Assembly: GCA_048013815.1 (NCBI GenBank)
Contig: CM106585.1
Location: 16,678,001 to 16,742,000, forward strand
DNA length: 64,000 bases
Direction of reading: 5' to 3'
Source: Setoptus koraiensis
Lineage: Eukaryota > Arthropoda
The number at the start of each line of letters is the position of its first letter. Within the stretch, counting starts at the first letter, position 1. Below the pieces are notes generated by a model, which was not told the DNA's origin, searched no databases, and saw only the letters and a list, made by a program, of their open reading frames with translations. This document shows positions 48,729-61,016 of this stretch, piece after piece. Position numbers and translations under genes: made by a program.

Positions 48729-51700
48729 ATGACTGATGTCATACCCTCGGACTTCATATTTAAGGAGCTCCAGGCTGTGCATGCCACGGGCCTCTTGTCA
48801 GATCAGCTCTCATTAGAGGATGAATGGCAACAGACCCTGCTGGAGATGGACCAGCATTTGTCGTCGTCTCCATCGTCGTTTGGTCATCATCGGCACCATC
48901 ATCACATGCATCCATCTCATCATTTACCATTCAACCATCCTATATTAGATAATCATCATTTATTGCATTCGATTAATCATCATCATTTTAGGGATGACGA
49001 CGACGATGGTGATTGTTTCAATTTATTGAACGAAGATTTAGATGACGTTATAACAAATGCAACAATATTTGCCCATCATCACCAGCAACACCAACAACAA
49101 CAAGACACCACCACTATTGTCTCCCCAGATTCGACACCTATAAGCCAACCACCGGCTAAGAATGCTTTAGCTACCAAGAATGCCCTCTTAGAAGTTAATA
49201 CTGCTAAAACACCCAATAACACAAATACAAATGGTAACATTGGTGGCAATAATAATAAAGCGTCGCAACGTCGTGTCAAGAATGTCGCAGAGAGAAAGAT
49301 TAAAGAAAAAGCAGCAAGCCGTACCACTGCGACCAAAAAGAACAGCAACCCCAAAACCAAAAATATTAATAACAACAATGTTGCAAAGTATAATAATTCG
49401 AAGAAAGCTACTAGTACAACAACAATGGCTAGCGCGTCTAAATTGTCGGCCAAAAAAGGTTTTATTGCAACAATGACAAATGGTAGCAACAACAATGATT
49501 ACGATGATATTCTTGCAACGCATTTGAGTGGATACGGGGATAGCAACAACATCTACGTTAACAGCAACAACAACAACAACAACAGCAACAACAACAACAG
49601 ATTCTTGTTATCCTCCAGTTGTAAGGAAACCTTTGCAAGCCTCATAGATGCCATTGTTGTGAGAACAGATTCGTCAAGTATTTGTTCTCCATCCTCTTCC
49701 ACATCTTCGGTATCATCTTCCTCATGCAATTCTTCTCTGAGCGGCAGCAGCGGCACAGGTGTTCTACAAGCAGGTATTTTATCCGATTCTGGCAGCATCA
49801 TTAACAGCGAAATCTGTAACAGCCAGAGATCGGTGAATCATAATCATCAGCAACATCAACAACAGCAACAGCCGCAATACACCATCCAACAACAACAACA
49901 CAATTTCTCCACAGCTTCACAACATTTTACCCATTTGAGCCATCCAATCCACTTATTGATAAATCCCACAACAAATCACCACCATCTGTTTCATCAGCAA
50001 CAACAGCACCAGCAGCCACAGCTAATAAGTATCACGTCGTCACCCAACCACGCTGCAGCAACAACTATATCATCTTCGCCAGATACCTTATCGCCAAACG
50101 CCTCTTTAGCAACTAACAACAACCAAAGTGGTCTAAGCATTGATCACCATCATCTTCATCATGGTCTCATTGTATCGTCGTCTTCGCAAAACGGCACCAA
50201 CACAAGTCATATTCAAATTGTTGATCTAATTAACAATGCAACAGCAACTGTCAACAACAGTAACACTGGTTTCAATAACAATGTGACGACATCAACGCAA
50301 TCACAGGTATCAACAACAACTAAAAAGCCTAACATTACTCCAGCTATATTAACTACAACAACACCAACCATTACAACAATAACAACACCAACGACAACCA
50401 CAACAACACCAACAACACAGCAACAATCACCAACATCCAAGCAGACAGCTGCAACTACTTTAGCAGTTGCAACAACAACTACAACAAACAACAACAACAA
50501 CACCATCACATCAACGGCCCCAGGAAAAACGCAATCATCTCCAATAAAACGACAACGCAATCATCACAATTTAGTGCAACAACCATTACAACAGCATCTA
50601 GTTCAGCAACAGTTGATTAGTTTAACATCAACGTTATCAGGCGGCCCTCTTCTATCGAGGCTGGGATTCGCAACAGCAAGCCCTCAAACGAATCGTTTAA
50701 TCACGGTGACAGCAGCATCAAATAATAATAATAATAATAATAATACAAGCCATACGACAGCAAATACAACAACACCAACAACAAATAATTTCAATAATAT
50801 TAATAATACTAATCCTACTACCGCTATTAGCCCTGCCGTAGTCAGCAACAACGCAATCACTACTACTGCAACCACAACTATCACTACCACTACAACAAAT
50901 TCAGATAATGTTGACAACTTGTCCGCCAATGGTCTGACTGTAAATAGCGGAAAGAGGCGCAATCACCGGTGCTCATTCAATGGATGTAAAAAGATTTACA
51001 CAAAATCATCTCATCTCAAGGCTCACTTGAGGACGCATACAGGTAAGGCTATGTGTGATTGATGAACGAATGAAGATCTCTTTCTAATTAACTGGATGTA
51101 GTGAGATTGATTGAAGTGAAGATAAAATAAATAATAAGAGAAAGGCATAGAGAGACAAAGATTTGCGTGTAGACTAGATAAAAACGCGATCTAGCAATAA
51201 GTTGAATGTGCATGTCGTGCTTGAGTTGGATCTTTCACGCCAGACCAAGTGTACACAGGTGGCGCGAACGAAAATCAAGGTGACTACCGTTGTCGCCACA
51301 ACTTTCTTAAGTGCGGCTTAGTCAAATTACTGAACTGTATGTATGAACAAAGAAAAGGTGACGCGGATCCTGATCTGTTTGGCAAAGATTTCAAAGTCAA
51401 TTAGGTGCGCTCAGTCAAGTTAACTTTCAATCAAGTGAATTAAATGGAGTATTGCATGTAACCGCAATCACCATAGAGATGGCACCTCACTGTTGGCGAG
51501 CTGTTTATTATTTTAGAGAATGAAGTCAATCAGATCGATCTAGATCGCACAGCGCGCCAATATTGCGTAAGCTATGTTAAAAACCTATTGAGGCATGACA
51601 GCATTCTTGAATTTATTACCACTATTTTCGTTGAAAATGACTGATGAACTATGTTAGTGCGCTAGAGGACTATGATTTATGTCCGTACTATTCCTGTCAG

Positions 51701-52504
51701 ATGGAACGGAAAAATCACGGCCAGGCGAGGCTCGTTATCGAGCTAGTATGGTATAGCTGAGTTGCTTAAATGCAATTTTAAGTCGAATTAAGATGCAAGT
51801 GAGAAACGTTATAGACGATCTTGAGTAACAAAAGTTTTCTTCTAATTCTGTTTGTTGTTAAAATATTGAGTGAAAGTATTACAAGCTTGGCAACATCAGG
51901 AAAAACGCAGCTACACGCCAAGGTGCTGCAAAAAAAAGAATGTATGAGCGATGTTTGAGCGTTCATAAGTGTATTTTTCAGCCGTTTACACCTTGTCAAA
52001 GAAAAATTATGGGTGAAGCGTTGAGTCGATCTCCCATTATAATCTTGATAGAGGCTTGTAGTATATCTGAGTGACCGCCATTAACAGGTGACATTGACCT
52101 TGATAATGGACGGCGGACAATCAACGGCTATAGAAGCGCAAGATAGATTCCAGCCGAAGGTATATTTATTTGCGAGCCAAGTTGAATGAGAAGAAAGAAA
52201 GGCAGCATTACGAGAAACAAAGAGAGAGAGAGAGAGAAAGAGACTTATCTGTCTTAGTTTTTGCTGGTGTGTAGCAAGAGAATGTATAGTTAGTTGTATT
52301 GTAGTATAATTGTGCTGCCTGATAGTTGGTAACGAGAATTGAACTAGAAACGATGGAGCGTGATTGTAAAAACATGATGATATTAATAATAATCTAATCT
52401 GTTTTTCTCTCTTATGACTAATTCTCTCTCTCCCAAAAACTCCATTTTCTCCTGCGTTCATTGTGTCCCTGATTGCCACTGAATCTTACGTAATCCATCC
52501 GTCG

Positions 52505-52543
<39 letters not shown>

Positions 52544-52946
52544 CACACAATCAACTACATGAAAACAACATTCACTGCGACAACAACAACGAACAAAAAA
52601 ATATTGAAATGCTCGCTCAAATTGAAAAACGCTGCTGGCGTTCGTTCATCATGCTTGATGATATCTGAACAACCGCCGATTGGAACTTGCTGAAATGGTT
52701 CTCTCGCTGCCAACAACAACGTTAACAACAACAACAACGTTAACAACAACGACAACGTTAACCACAACAGGTGAGAAGCCATATAAATGTACGTGGGATG
52801 GATGCAGTTGGAGTTTTGCTAGATCAGACGAACTAACTCGCCACTTTAGGAAACACACAGGATTGAAACCATTCAAGTGCAATCATTGCGAACGATGCTT
52901 CTCTCGCTCTGACCATCTCGCTCTACATATGAAGAGACACCAATAG
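48729..52946 (+). CDS. luna: Kruppel-like factor of the KLF6/KLF7 (luna) group
   Basis: DNA-binding transcription factor for GC/CACCC boxes. Exons 48729-51042 and 52771-52946 (ACAG/GTAAGG .. CAACAG/GTGAGAAG, phase 1) give 829 residues. The N-terminal acidic box [14 protein letters not shown]...[18 protein letters not shown] matches the start of KLF6/7 (FQELQLVHDTGYF...LEETWQQTCLELE), which fixes both the subgroup and the start. At the C-terminus are three C2H2 fingers with the KLF contact helices [16 protein letters not shown] and RSDHLALH, ending HMKRHQ. The intron falls in the linker [10 protein letters not shown]. The roughly 700 residues between are His-, Asn-, Thr-, Gln- and Ser-rich runs, making the protein more than twice the size of vertebrate KLF7. 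Reading through the donor gives a stop within a few codons and would yield a form with only the first finger. Confidence 0.95.
51043..52770 (+). other. KLF intron, 1.7 kb
   Basis: No gene seen. It holds a (CA)n tract at 52509-52540. Its last 60 bases are an AACAACGTT-type tandem repeat with no pyrimidine tract before the AG. Confidence 0.75.
52509..52540. repeat. (CA)n microsatellite
   Basis: 16 uninterrupted CA units inside the KLF intron. Confidence 0.9.
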
Positions 52947-53320
52947 AGATAGGCCCAGTTTAAAAGTTATCAACCAATTAAAACTCTCTATCTTTGTCAC
53001 CTAGCTAGCTGTTTAAAATGGGCTCACCTACAATATCGATCGTCAATGGTTCTAAGAAAGTTAAGAAAATGCATTGTTTTTACTGCCTATATTTACAGAC
53101 AAAAAAAATCCATATATATATATAAATATACAAGAATAAGAAAAACCATAAATATATATATATATATATTATCTATAAATATATAAATATATATACACAC
53201 AAGTGCAACATACTATACAAAAAACTAATCACACTTGCCTGCCTAACATTGAGGATATGATCTTATTTGTTGGCGATACCACGGCTAAGGTGTCAGCACA
53301 AAACACAACATAAGGAGCAA

Positions 53321-53326
53321 AATAAA
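53321..53326 (+). terminator. candidate poly(A) signal of the KLF gene
   Basis: AATAAA, 375 bases after the stop codon. Confidence 0.4.
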
Positions 53327-54302
53327 TGAACAGTAAGCAGCGTCAAATTGCGACGCTTTGCTCTTATCTAGGGAATAAAGAATGTTCCGCGAAGATGTAA
53401 GATCAAGTTTAGATATACACCAGCACCACCAGTGTGTCTTGCAAATAAATTGTACAAGTTTCTCTCGCTCTCTTTGCGCTCCTCTCGCTTTTTGCATCGG
53501 TCCTCCGTCAAATGTTTGTGCGCCGACGTCTATGGGGTGGCATTTGCAAATAGAAGAGAGACATCTAGACAAACAACAAAATCAATGTTGAGTGCCTAAT
53601 TGAGTCGCTTGCTCTCTCGACAGCAGAGAGCAAGGCATTAAGCGAGAAGGGGAGAGAGAGAGAGAGAGACGGAGACAGAGAGATATCTCACGCATACTCT
53701 TACTTTCTGTCTTCTCAGCACCAACCAACTACTACTATGCACTTGCTTGTTATTCATTCATTCATTATTATTAAATAAATTACTATTATTTTGCAACTAT
53801 TCTGTTCTGTCGCTGTTGCCGAGAATAGCTCATCGAGCTAGAGACAGAGTGAGAGAGCGATTGTAATAACAAGCAATTGGAGTAGCGGCATAGAATAACA
53901 ATAGTTAACAAGACACTGTCTCGCTGTCTGATACACTATACCACCATCTAATATGAGTTATATAACTTATGACTATTATGCACGATGATAATAATGCATA
54001 ATTAAAGATTTATCAACTGCCGCAAACAGCAGCACCAGCAACCGAGTGGATGTGTGTAATAGTATATGTTGCTGGCAATCATCAACTAATGAACTACTAG
54101 CGAGTGTGCTGCGCCATCTCCAGATCCAAACAGATAAAACAAACTCCAATGAATTGGATGTACAACAACAGTCAGCGATGGCTACAGATTGACGCGTCTG
54201 CTGCCGTTGCTGCTTTGTATCAATGACGACCAAGTGTGGTGAGACCGAATGCGATAGATGCAAAGGAGAAGATTAAAAGAATAAATTTGCGTTTTTCCTC
54301 CA

Positions 54303-54345
54303 ACACACACACGCACACACGCACACACACACACACACACACACA
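54303..54345. repeat. (CA)n microsatellite, imperfect
   Basis: CA units interrupted by two CG dinucleotides. Confidence 0.85.
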
Positions 54346-54939
54346 TGATATCTGATCAGATAGACAACTACTCAAACAGACTGGTGATTTTGCCATTTTT
54401 CCATTCCGCGTTGCTTTCGTTTGTCTGCGGCTCGGTGCCGTTGCCAGCCAGTCAGCCAGCCAGCCATCCTGTGAGCCAACGGAGAATGGGCCATTGCACG
54501 GCCAGATCCTCTAGGCGAGAGCGCACAAAGAGCCAGCGAGAGCCGAATGAAAACGAAAGAAAGATGCAGAATTACCATTTAATTTTCATCTATCATCATC
54601 TATTGTCGTGTGCATCTCATTAGCGCTGTTGGCTGAACTTTGCCGCGAAGGAGGCTGGCAAGTTTGCCAACAACAGTTCCTTCACTGGCCAATGTTTGTC
54701 TGGCCATTTTTGCATAGTTGTCACACCGACACCGACAACAACAGCAGCAGCAACAACAACAGCAACAACAACAGCAGCACCAACAACAGCAAACACAGCC
54801 AATGTGAGCAACAAGCTCAGATAAGACGCTGACGCAAGTGGACGCCGATACGGCGAGAGCTTATCTAGATGCGAGAGCTCGGGCGCCCCGAGCTCGCCAG
54901 CGCCGCCAAGGGCGATCGGGCTGGCAGGTTGGCAGGCTG

Positions 54940-54942
54940 ACA

Positions 54943-54973
<31 letters not shown>
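54940..54973. repeat. (GGCT)n microsatellite
   Basis: About eight GGCT units. Similar short GCCA/GGCT runs occur at 36278 and 54447. Confidence 0.85.
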
Positions 54974-55726
54974 GTAATACGGTGCCGTGGCGGTCCGAAG
55001 CACGGCCAACACTTGAGCGATCTGGCATCGGTGTTGGCCGGCAGCAGCGGCAGCGGCGGTGGCAGTAGATGAGATCTATGATGCATCTAGCCGGAATTTA
55101 TTGCAATCTGATGTACAGGCTGTTACAGGTTGTTTGTTGTGTGAAGCGCTCGGTCGGTCTCATCACGGGATCTCGCCCGTTTTAGCGGGCGTTGCGTGCC
55201 TCCTAATGGCAGCATGGCCCGACCATGATGGCCGGTCTGGCCATTAGCCATCGGCGCTGGCTGGTCGGCGGCCATCACGGTATCGCGGGCTGGCCGAGTG
55301 TGTGCGTTCATTGCTCATTGAATGTCGAGTTGTTCATTCATTGTTGAGCGAGCAGCAGCAGTTTTGAGAAATTTGAATTTTGGCATCGACAATAATCGCT
55401 CACGTTGCGACGCCGTCCGACCATGATGCAAAGCGGCCAGTGGTTGGTCGTGCCGTTGGCCGGCCAGCCGTCCAAGCGCCACCACCGACACTGACATTGA
55501 CACTCTCGCCCACATCTCAATCTCGGCTGGCAGCGATGATCAGTGCGATATTTATACACCAGGGCGATTTATACATCAGGCGATATATTTATACATTAGT
55601 GGCATCATCGTTCTGATGATGAATTCCCCACAACATTGGCAGTGGCTGGCAGTGAGCGACCGTCAGCGACTGACAGAGCGCTGCACAGTGCCACTGCTGC
55701 GCGCGCTGGACGGCGCACTGCGCCAG

Positions 55727-55763
55727 TGGTCAGCGGACTCAATGGCATTGAGTCCGCTGACCA
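55727..55763. repeat. 37-bp perfect palindrome with a single-base centre
   Basis: The left arm TGGTCAGCGGACTCAATG and its exact reverse complement are separated by one G. Eighteen pairs with no mismatch and no loop cannot be explained by base composition. Confidence 0.9.
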
Positions 55764-57077
55764 AATCGACAATGCGAGCAGAGGCACAGGACACAGGCCT
55801 GGCATTTATCGGCTGTCACATGTTGTGCGCGGAGTGCGCGTAGCTCGGGTGCACTCATGTGTACAGTGAACTCTTGCTCTGTGTGTGTCTCACGGCTTGT
55901 AGACGGTCAATTAATGGTTAAAGATCGGAACACACAGCGGCAGCAGCAGCAGCAGCTGATTATGATGCAAATTGGCAACTGGACAGTGGCAGTGGCACAC
56001 AACAGTGCAGTGCACGCCATACTAGCTCGACAACTGGCGACATCATCACCTGTGCGCGAAGCGGCCAACAACAAGTCGCAACGAGCAGCGGCGAGCTGGC
56101 AACAATGGCCGCACGGCTGTGCGGCGCGCCGCTGACATAATGTCACATTGCGTAATAGTGGTCGCCGGTGGTTTAGCGGTGGCCGGTTGTAGATAAGACA
56201 TGTGGCCAGTTGGCCGGGCGCTCGGGTCGCGGCGCTCAAGTGGCCACTGGCAGCGACTGGCCACTTGTGCGGCGGCGGCTTGTTATGGCTGACGCGGCGG
56301 CCGGACAATGTCATGAACGACGACGCGAATGGAAATGGAAATGAAAGAGATGGCATGTCTATTTATCATCTCGTTGTGCTGTCATTCTGCGCCGCGCTGC
56401 CACCGTCCAGCGCTTGATACTGGATACTGGCCACTTGGCGTTGCCGTCGCTGCCGCTGTTGCGTAACAGCGGCAGCGATAGCACTGTGCTATTAGCACAC
56501 GCCAGCGCGGCCAGCAATGCATTATGTAACTTTTGTGTGTATGTGTGTTATGCAACTTGTTTGAGCTCACAAGCAGCATCAAATCGAGATTCATATCGCA
56601 TCGGATTTAGATTAAAAATTCGTGCGGCCGGCGCCGACCAGAGAGGCGGCGCCGGCGCTGCAATGAGTCGGTTGTGTAATGATGACGGCGTCCATTAATC
56701 AGACAATGGACAACGCACTTGGCATGTGTGTGTGTGTGCCATTGACAATGTCAGAATCAGGTTGCACCCTTGCCACCTAGCGAGCGATTTCGGCGGCTGC
56801 CACACAATAACATACTGGCGCACAGCGTTGGGCCGCCAGTGGTGTGTGTGGCCAGTTGGTCACTGGTGCGCCGCTGCGCTGGTGCGCTGCTGGCCAGTCG
56901 CGGCACCGTGCACCTGTTTGGCCCAATGCAGTGGCCCGACGGCCGGTTGACAACAGTGCCCGCCAGCCAACGAGCGACCGGCAAGCAAGACGCGCGTCCG
57001 CGGCTAGTACCCGGGCCGGCCGACAGACGGATAATTGCCGCCGAACAATGGGCACCATTTAAGCGCACACACACACA

Positions 57078-57098
57078 AGACTCTAGTGACTAGAGTCT
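57078..57098. repeat. 21-bp perfect palindrome with a single-base centre
   Basis: AGACTCTAGT, one G, then its exact reverse complement ACTAGAGTCT. Confidence 0.85.
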
Positions 57099-57384
57099 AC
57101 TGACTGGACATTGCAATGCAATGATTGCATGGCGGCCATTGTCGTGCAACTGTGCACCACAATGGTGCCGTGGTGCGCCGCATGCGCGCAAATCAACTTT
57201 CAATGTCAACAGTGGACGCGGGCTCGCAGCCAGGTTCGCACGCCCACGAGCCTGAGAGTTCCCGTTGTGCGCACCTGTTACCTGTTGTTGCGAGCTGCCA
57301 GTGGCTTGTCTGCTCTGGCCTGTCTGCCGCTCTGGTCTGCGGCCGCTGGCGCTGTGCCGCCTGTGCCTGCACAACGACCGGACA

Positions 57385-57500
57385 GCGACTGCACAACAAC
57401 AGCGACAGCAGCCGCCACTGGACAGCGACTGGGCAAAGGTTGCACAACAGCAGCGACGCCGATTGCACAACAACAGCGACTGGCCAAAGATTGCACAACA
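57385..57500. repeat. degenerate minisatellite of CACAACAACAGCGACTGG type
   Basis: Imperfect copies of a unit combining TTGCACAACAACAGCGAC and TGGCCAAAGA-like parts. Each copy carries TTGCACAAC, so the array itself contributes three matches to the bZIP site pattern. Confidence 0.6.
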
Positions 57501-58617
57501 ACAGCAACATCGGCGACGGCCGCTGCACAGCGACCGGCCGAGGCTCGGGCAGCTTTCGATTGTTGGCTGCAGTGGCGCGGCTGTTGCTGCGAACGGCGCG
57601 CATGAGCACACCGACTCACCTGTCCGCCGCGTCTGGCCCAACAAGGCCAACGCGGCACGCCCCCTCCCCAACTGCACAACTGGCCAAAGGTGAGTGCTGG
57701 CGCTGGCAATGAGCTGGCCAGTGCCAGCGGTGAGTATCATGGCATGGATAATAATAGCCGCTGCAGAGCAACATGAGCGATGGTTTGTGCGCTAGCGGCC
57801 AGAGGGCCGATAATGGCAACTGGCCAACGAGTGGCCTTATCTCGTCCCGTCGTCTCATCTAAATCGAATCTCGTTTTATGCGCTGCTGCTGCTGCAGGCG
57901 CTTTCCTCCGCACTACCTGTTACCGCGCCGCGCCGCGCGATCGCATGCGTGCGGCTAGTTACGCAACCGCCGGCCATCGAGCAACAACAGCAACAACAAC
58001 AACGAGACCAGCATACCATAGGTCCGGCGATTGCGCAACGCCGCGCTCCGGCTCACCTGTGGCACACAGCCCCGGCGCTGTGCTGCCACAGGTGAGCCGG
58101 CTTGTGAGTTTGTGAGCTTGCTGGCACAAGCACACAAACTCTCGCTCGGTGCGCAGCGGTCCGGCGCAACGCGAACGTGCGTTGGCGTTGCTCGCTCCAT
58201 CGGCTCACATCTTGTCGGCGGCTTAAGTTGTGTGTGTGTGTGTGTCTCGTTTTAGTGAGGACCGGCTTTGCGGGCAACATATCGGGCAAGTGATAACAGT
58301 TGTCGCTCATGTTGTTGCCGGCGCTGATTTGTTGCTGTCGCTCATGTCGCTGATTTGTTGTTGTTAGAGGACAACGACATGTGACCGGCATTGCGTAACC
58401 GGCGGCTGCGGCGGCAGCAGCCGAGTTGCGCAAGGGCAACCTTTCACTGTGAGACTTGCAGCAGGTTGCGGTTTGATTGCGCCAGCCACCCGAACCCCGG
58501 CTGGCGCGACCCCCCTGCGCACTGCAATAAACAGGTTAAGGTGCATGGGTCGTGGCGCACGGAGAAAGCGGGGTCGGCAATTGTTGTTCGCCGCGGGACT
58601 CTGCACCACTCGCTTCA

Positions 58618-58650
58618 CTCGCACCGCTGGCACCGCTGGCACCGCTGGCA
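58618..58650. repeat. 9-bp repeat CACCGCTGG
   Basis: Three to four tandem copies with a diverged last one. A related array of GGCAGCACCAGCAAGAGC-type units lies at 58880-58951. Confidence 0.7.
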
Positions 58651-58713
58651 CTGGCTCCACTCGACTTTGGCTGCCTAATCCAATGCGATTCACTTGTTAC
58701 TGCTGCACCAGTT

Positions 58714-58748
58714 CGGTGCATACGCATCATACGAATGCGTGTGCACCG
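58714..58748. repeat. 35-nt hairpin, 14-bp stem
   Basis: CGGTGCATACGCAT and ATGCGTGTGCACCG pair over 14 bases, with one mismatched pair (G.T or A.C, depending on the strand), around the loop CATACGA. Partial pairing continues outward on both sides for about 10 more bases. Confidence 0.65.
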
Positions 58749-59031
58749 AGTGGTGTGCACCCAACTAGGTATTACGCTAAGCCGCACAGCGCATCAATGT
58801 GCATTTGTGTGCTGTGCAGACTGTTTGCAGCGGCAGCGGGCAGTGGTGCTTCGTGCACATCGTGCATGTTGCGTCGCTGGTGCAGCAGCGGCACCAGCCA
58901 GAGCAGCGGCACCAGCAAGGGCGGCAGCACCAGCAAGAGCGGCAGCACCAGATTGGTGCATGAACCTCTTGGCCAGCGGGCGTCGGTGCATAACAATGAG
59001 CCAGCAGCGCTCACATTACACACCGCGTAAT

Positions 59032-59085
59032 ACACAGTGTGTAGTGCACACTGTGTAGTGCAGCGGGCACCACGTTCCGTGGTGC
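59032..59085. repeat. two adjacent perfect hairpins
   Basis: 59032-59056: ACACAGTGTG, a 5-base loop, CACACTGTGT. 59067-59085: GCACCACG, a 3-base loop, CGTGGTGC. Both stems are perfect and lie ten bases apart. Confidence 0.8.
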
Positions 59086-59329
59086 AGCGTACAGTGTGGT
59101 GCATAGCATGGTTATATAAGATATATAATGTTTTATATATTACATATAATATATACAATAAATACATAACATAGAGCGCACGATGATAACGTATACAGCA
59201 CAATGTTACACAATGTACACCAAAAAGTTACCAGTTTACATTAACAACTTTTCGTTGGCGTAGCAGTGGGTAAGTTGCCGGGAGACGCTGACAGGGCCGC
59301 CTTTGCAGCAAGTGGTTGATTAGTGTGTG

Positions 59330-59452
59330 TTGTTGCTGTCGTTGTTGCTTGTGCCGTTGTTGGTGCTGTTGTTGTTGTTGTTGCTGTTGTCGCTGGCGCT
59401 GTTGTTGTTGTTGTTGTTGTTGCTGGCGCTGCTGTTGTTGTTGGCTGGTGCT
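59330..59452. repeat. TTG/CTG trinucleotide-rich tract
   Basis: Imperfect (GTT)n with GCT and CGT interruptions. On the - strand it reads as a poly-Gln stretch, but no conserved protein context surrounds it. Confidence 0.75.
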
Positions 59453-59542
59453 GGCCATAAAAGAATCCATCCGATTTAATGATTACAATGGCACTACGAC
59501 TGGCCGAGTTGTTGCTGTTGGGAGTGCGCCGGCGCGGCTGGT

Positions 59543-59569
59543 TTCGAAATTCGACATTCGAATTTCGAA
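59543..59569. repeat. 27-nt perfect hairpin
   Basis: TTCGAAATTCGA, a three-base loop (CAT), TCGAATTTCGAA: 12 perfect pairs. Confidence 0.85.
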
Positions 59570-60522
59570 TGGCCCTCTGTTTGTGTTTATATGCGCTCGC
59601 ACCATTTGTATGTAGGCTGGTTGTTGTTAGGGCAACTGTTAGGGCGACTCTCGCAATACATGCTCACATATACGCGCATATACTGCGGGCACAAAACGTA
59701 TAGCAGCAGATAATTGAGCCAGAGCAACTGAAGCACGCAACTTGTTCTTCATCACTCAATTCTTTCCTCATGTCCGTCTGTATCCATGATGATTGCACAA
59801 CACACACACACACACACACACGCATTTTATCATCATCTGCGAACTGGCGTTTGTGCCGCTGACGCAACACTGGCACAACCGGCGAGCAAGCGACTGAAAG
59901 ATATAAAACTCAATTATTGGTCCCGAGGCAACACTCTCTCCAGAGTCCACGCCCCTCCGCTCACTTCCTCTTTGGGGTTCGTTTTTTGGCTGCTTCGTGC
60001 TCTCTCTCTCGCTTTCTCTACTCTCGCTCTCGTTGCTGTGGCGCCCGGTTCGGGCGTGTTGCGGGTCTCAGCGGCCGATTGAAAAGTGGCGGCCGCGGCC
60101 GCCGCCGTCGCCCACCAGCCGGCCCGCCGGCCGCACAACCGACGCTGGTGCGCGCACCGTCGTTGTTGTCGGTTGAATCCGCCAATGACACCAGCAGGTA
60201 ATGCGTGTGCGTGTGTGTGTGCGGCGGCGGCGGCGGCTAATAGGCGCCGCGATGACGCAACATTTCTCATGTGAATGCACACTAATAGCTGAAAGCAACT
60301 CGACGCTGTTCGGCTCGGCCCGCCAGCGCTCGGCCCAACCGGGGCTCAGCCGTTAATGGCTGGCCGTCGTTAGTGCGCGGCTCTCACACTGGCTGTGCCA
60401 GCACTGACAATTGTGAGCCAATCAGTGGGCCGAAACTTGCGCGGGGCCCGACACTTCAATCCGGCGGCGCTGGACTTCTCAGGCCTCGCAAACAATGCTC
60501 ACGGCGCACGCTGCACACCGGC

Positions 60523-60570
60523 CAATCTGTGCAGCACATTACCGGTGCTGGTAACGCGCTGCACAGATTG
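60523..60570. repeat. 48-nt stem-loop with an internal loop
   Basis: The outer arms CAATCTGTGCAGC and GCTGCACAGATTG are perfect over 13 bp. A 3x3 internal loop follows, then TTACC/GGTAA closes a six-base loop. Confidence 0.75.
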
Positions 60571-61016
60571 CCAGGTCGAGCGCCGTCGCAATTCGCGAAT
60601 ACGCCCGGCGCCACGGCACCCGGCCGCGCGCACTGGGTCCGTTCGGGCCAACTTTGATTTGAATTTACTTCAGCGCCAAGCAGCCTATCCAGCAGCAAGC
60701 AATCACAGCCGGGCCGGTGCCGGTCTCGCCCACAATCACGGCCGGCAGTTCGCGACGCGATTCACAGGCACCGGCAACGAGCTTTTGGGCCCACAGCACG
60801 AGCGAACGGGCCATAATTGCACTTGGAGCGGCACTTCATCAACGGCGCCACCTAATTCCCGCCAATGGGGCCCCACGGACCTCTGTTCCTTTGGCTGTTG
60901 GTCGCCGTTCGGCCGGCCCGCTGGCCGGCGTTGAATTAGCTCGCTGCAGCGGGGCCCTCTAGCTGCGAGCATTAGCTCGACATTAGCCGCCCAATGTTTG
61001 GTGCCCGGTTTTTCGT

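Larger units (their letters stand above)
52947..56100. other. 3' flank of the KLF gene and intergenic DNA
   Basis: No gene supported. It contains the KLF 3' UTR with a TATATA run (53150-53205) and AATAAA at 53321, GA-rich patches (53650), an imperfect (CA)n tract (54303-54345), CAG/CAA runs (54735-54795), a (GGCT)n tract and the 37-bp palindrome at 55727. GC content rises steadily from about 54.6 kb. Confidence 0.6.

Noticed and set aside
57090-57740. A 216-codon open frame on the - strand, and overlapping long frames on the + strand at 57111-57712
   Set aside because: All frames are open together because the DNA is GC-rich and repetitive (CAACAG arrays). Composition is low-complexity Cys/Ala/Gln/Arg and no family motif appears.
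58449-59058. Two overlapping + strand frames of 168-193 codons
   Set aside because: They include the CACCGCTGG and GGCAGCACC arrays translated as AGT or SGT repeats; two frames are open at once, and no conserved context is visible.
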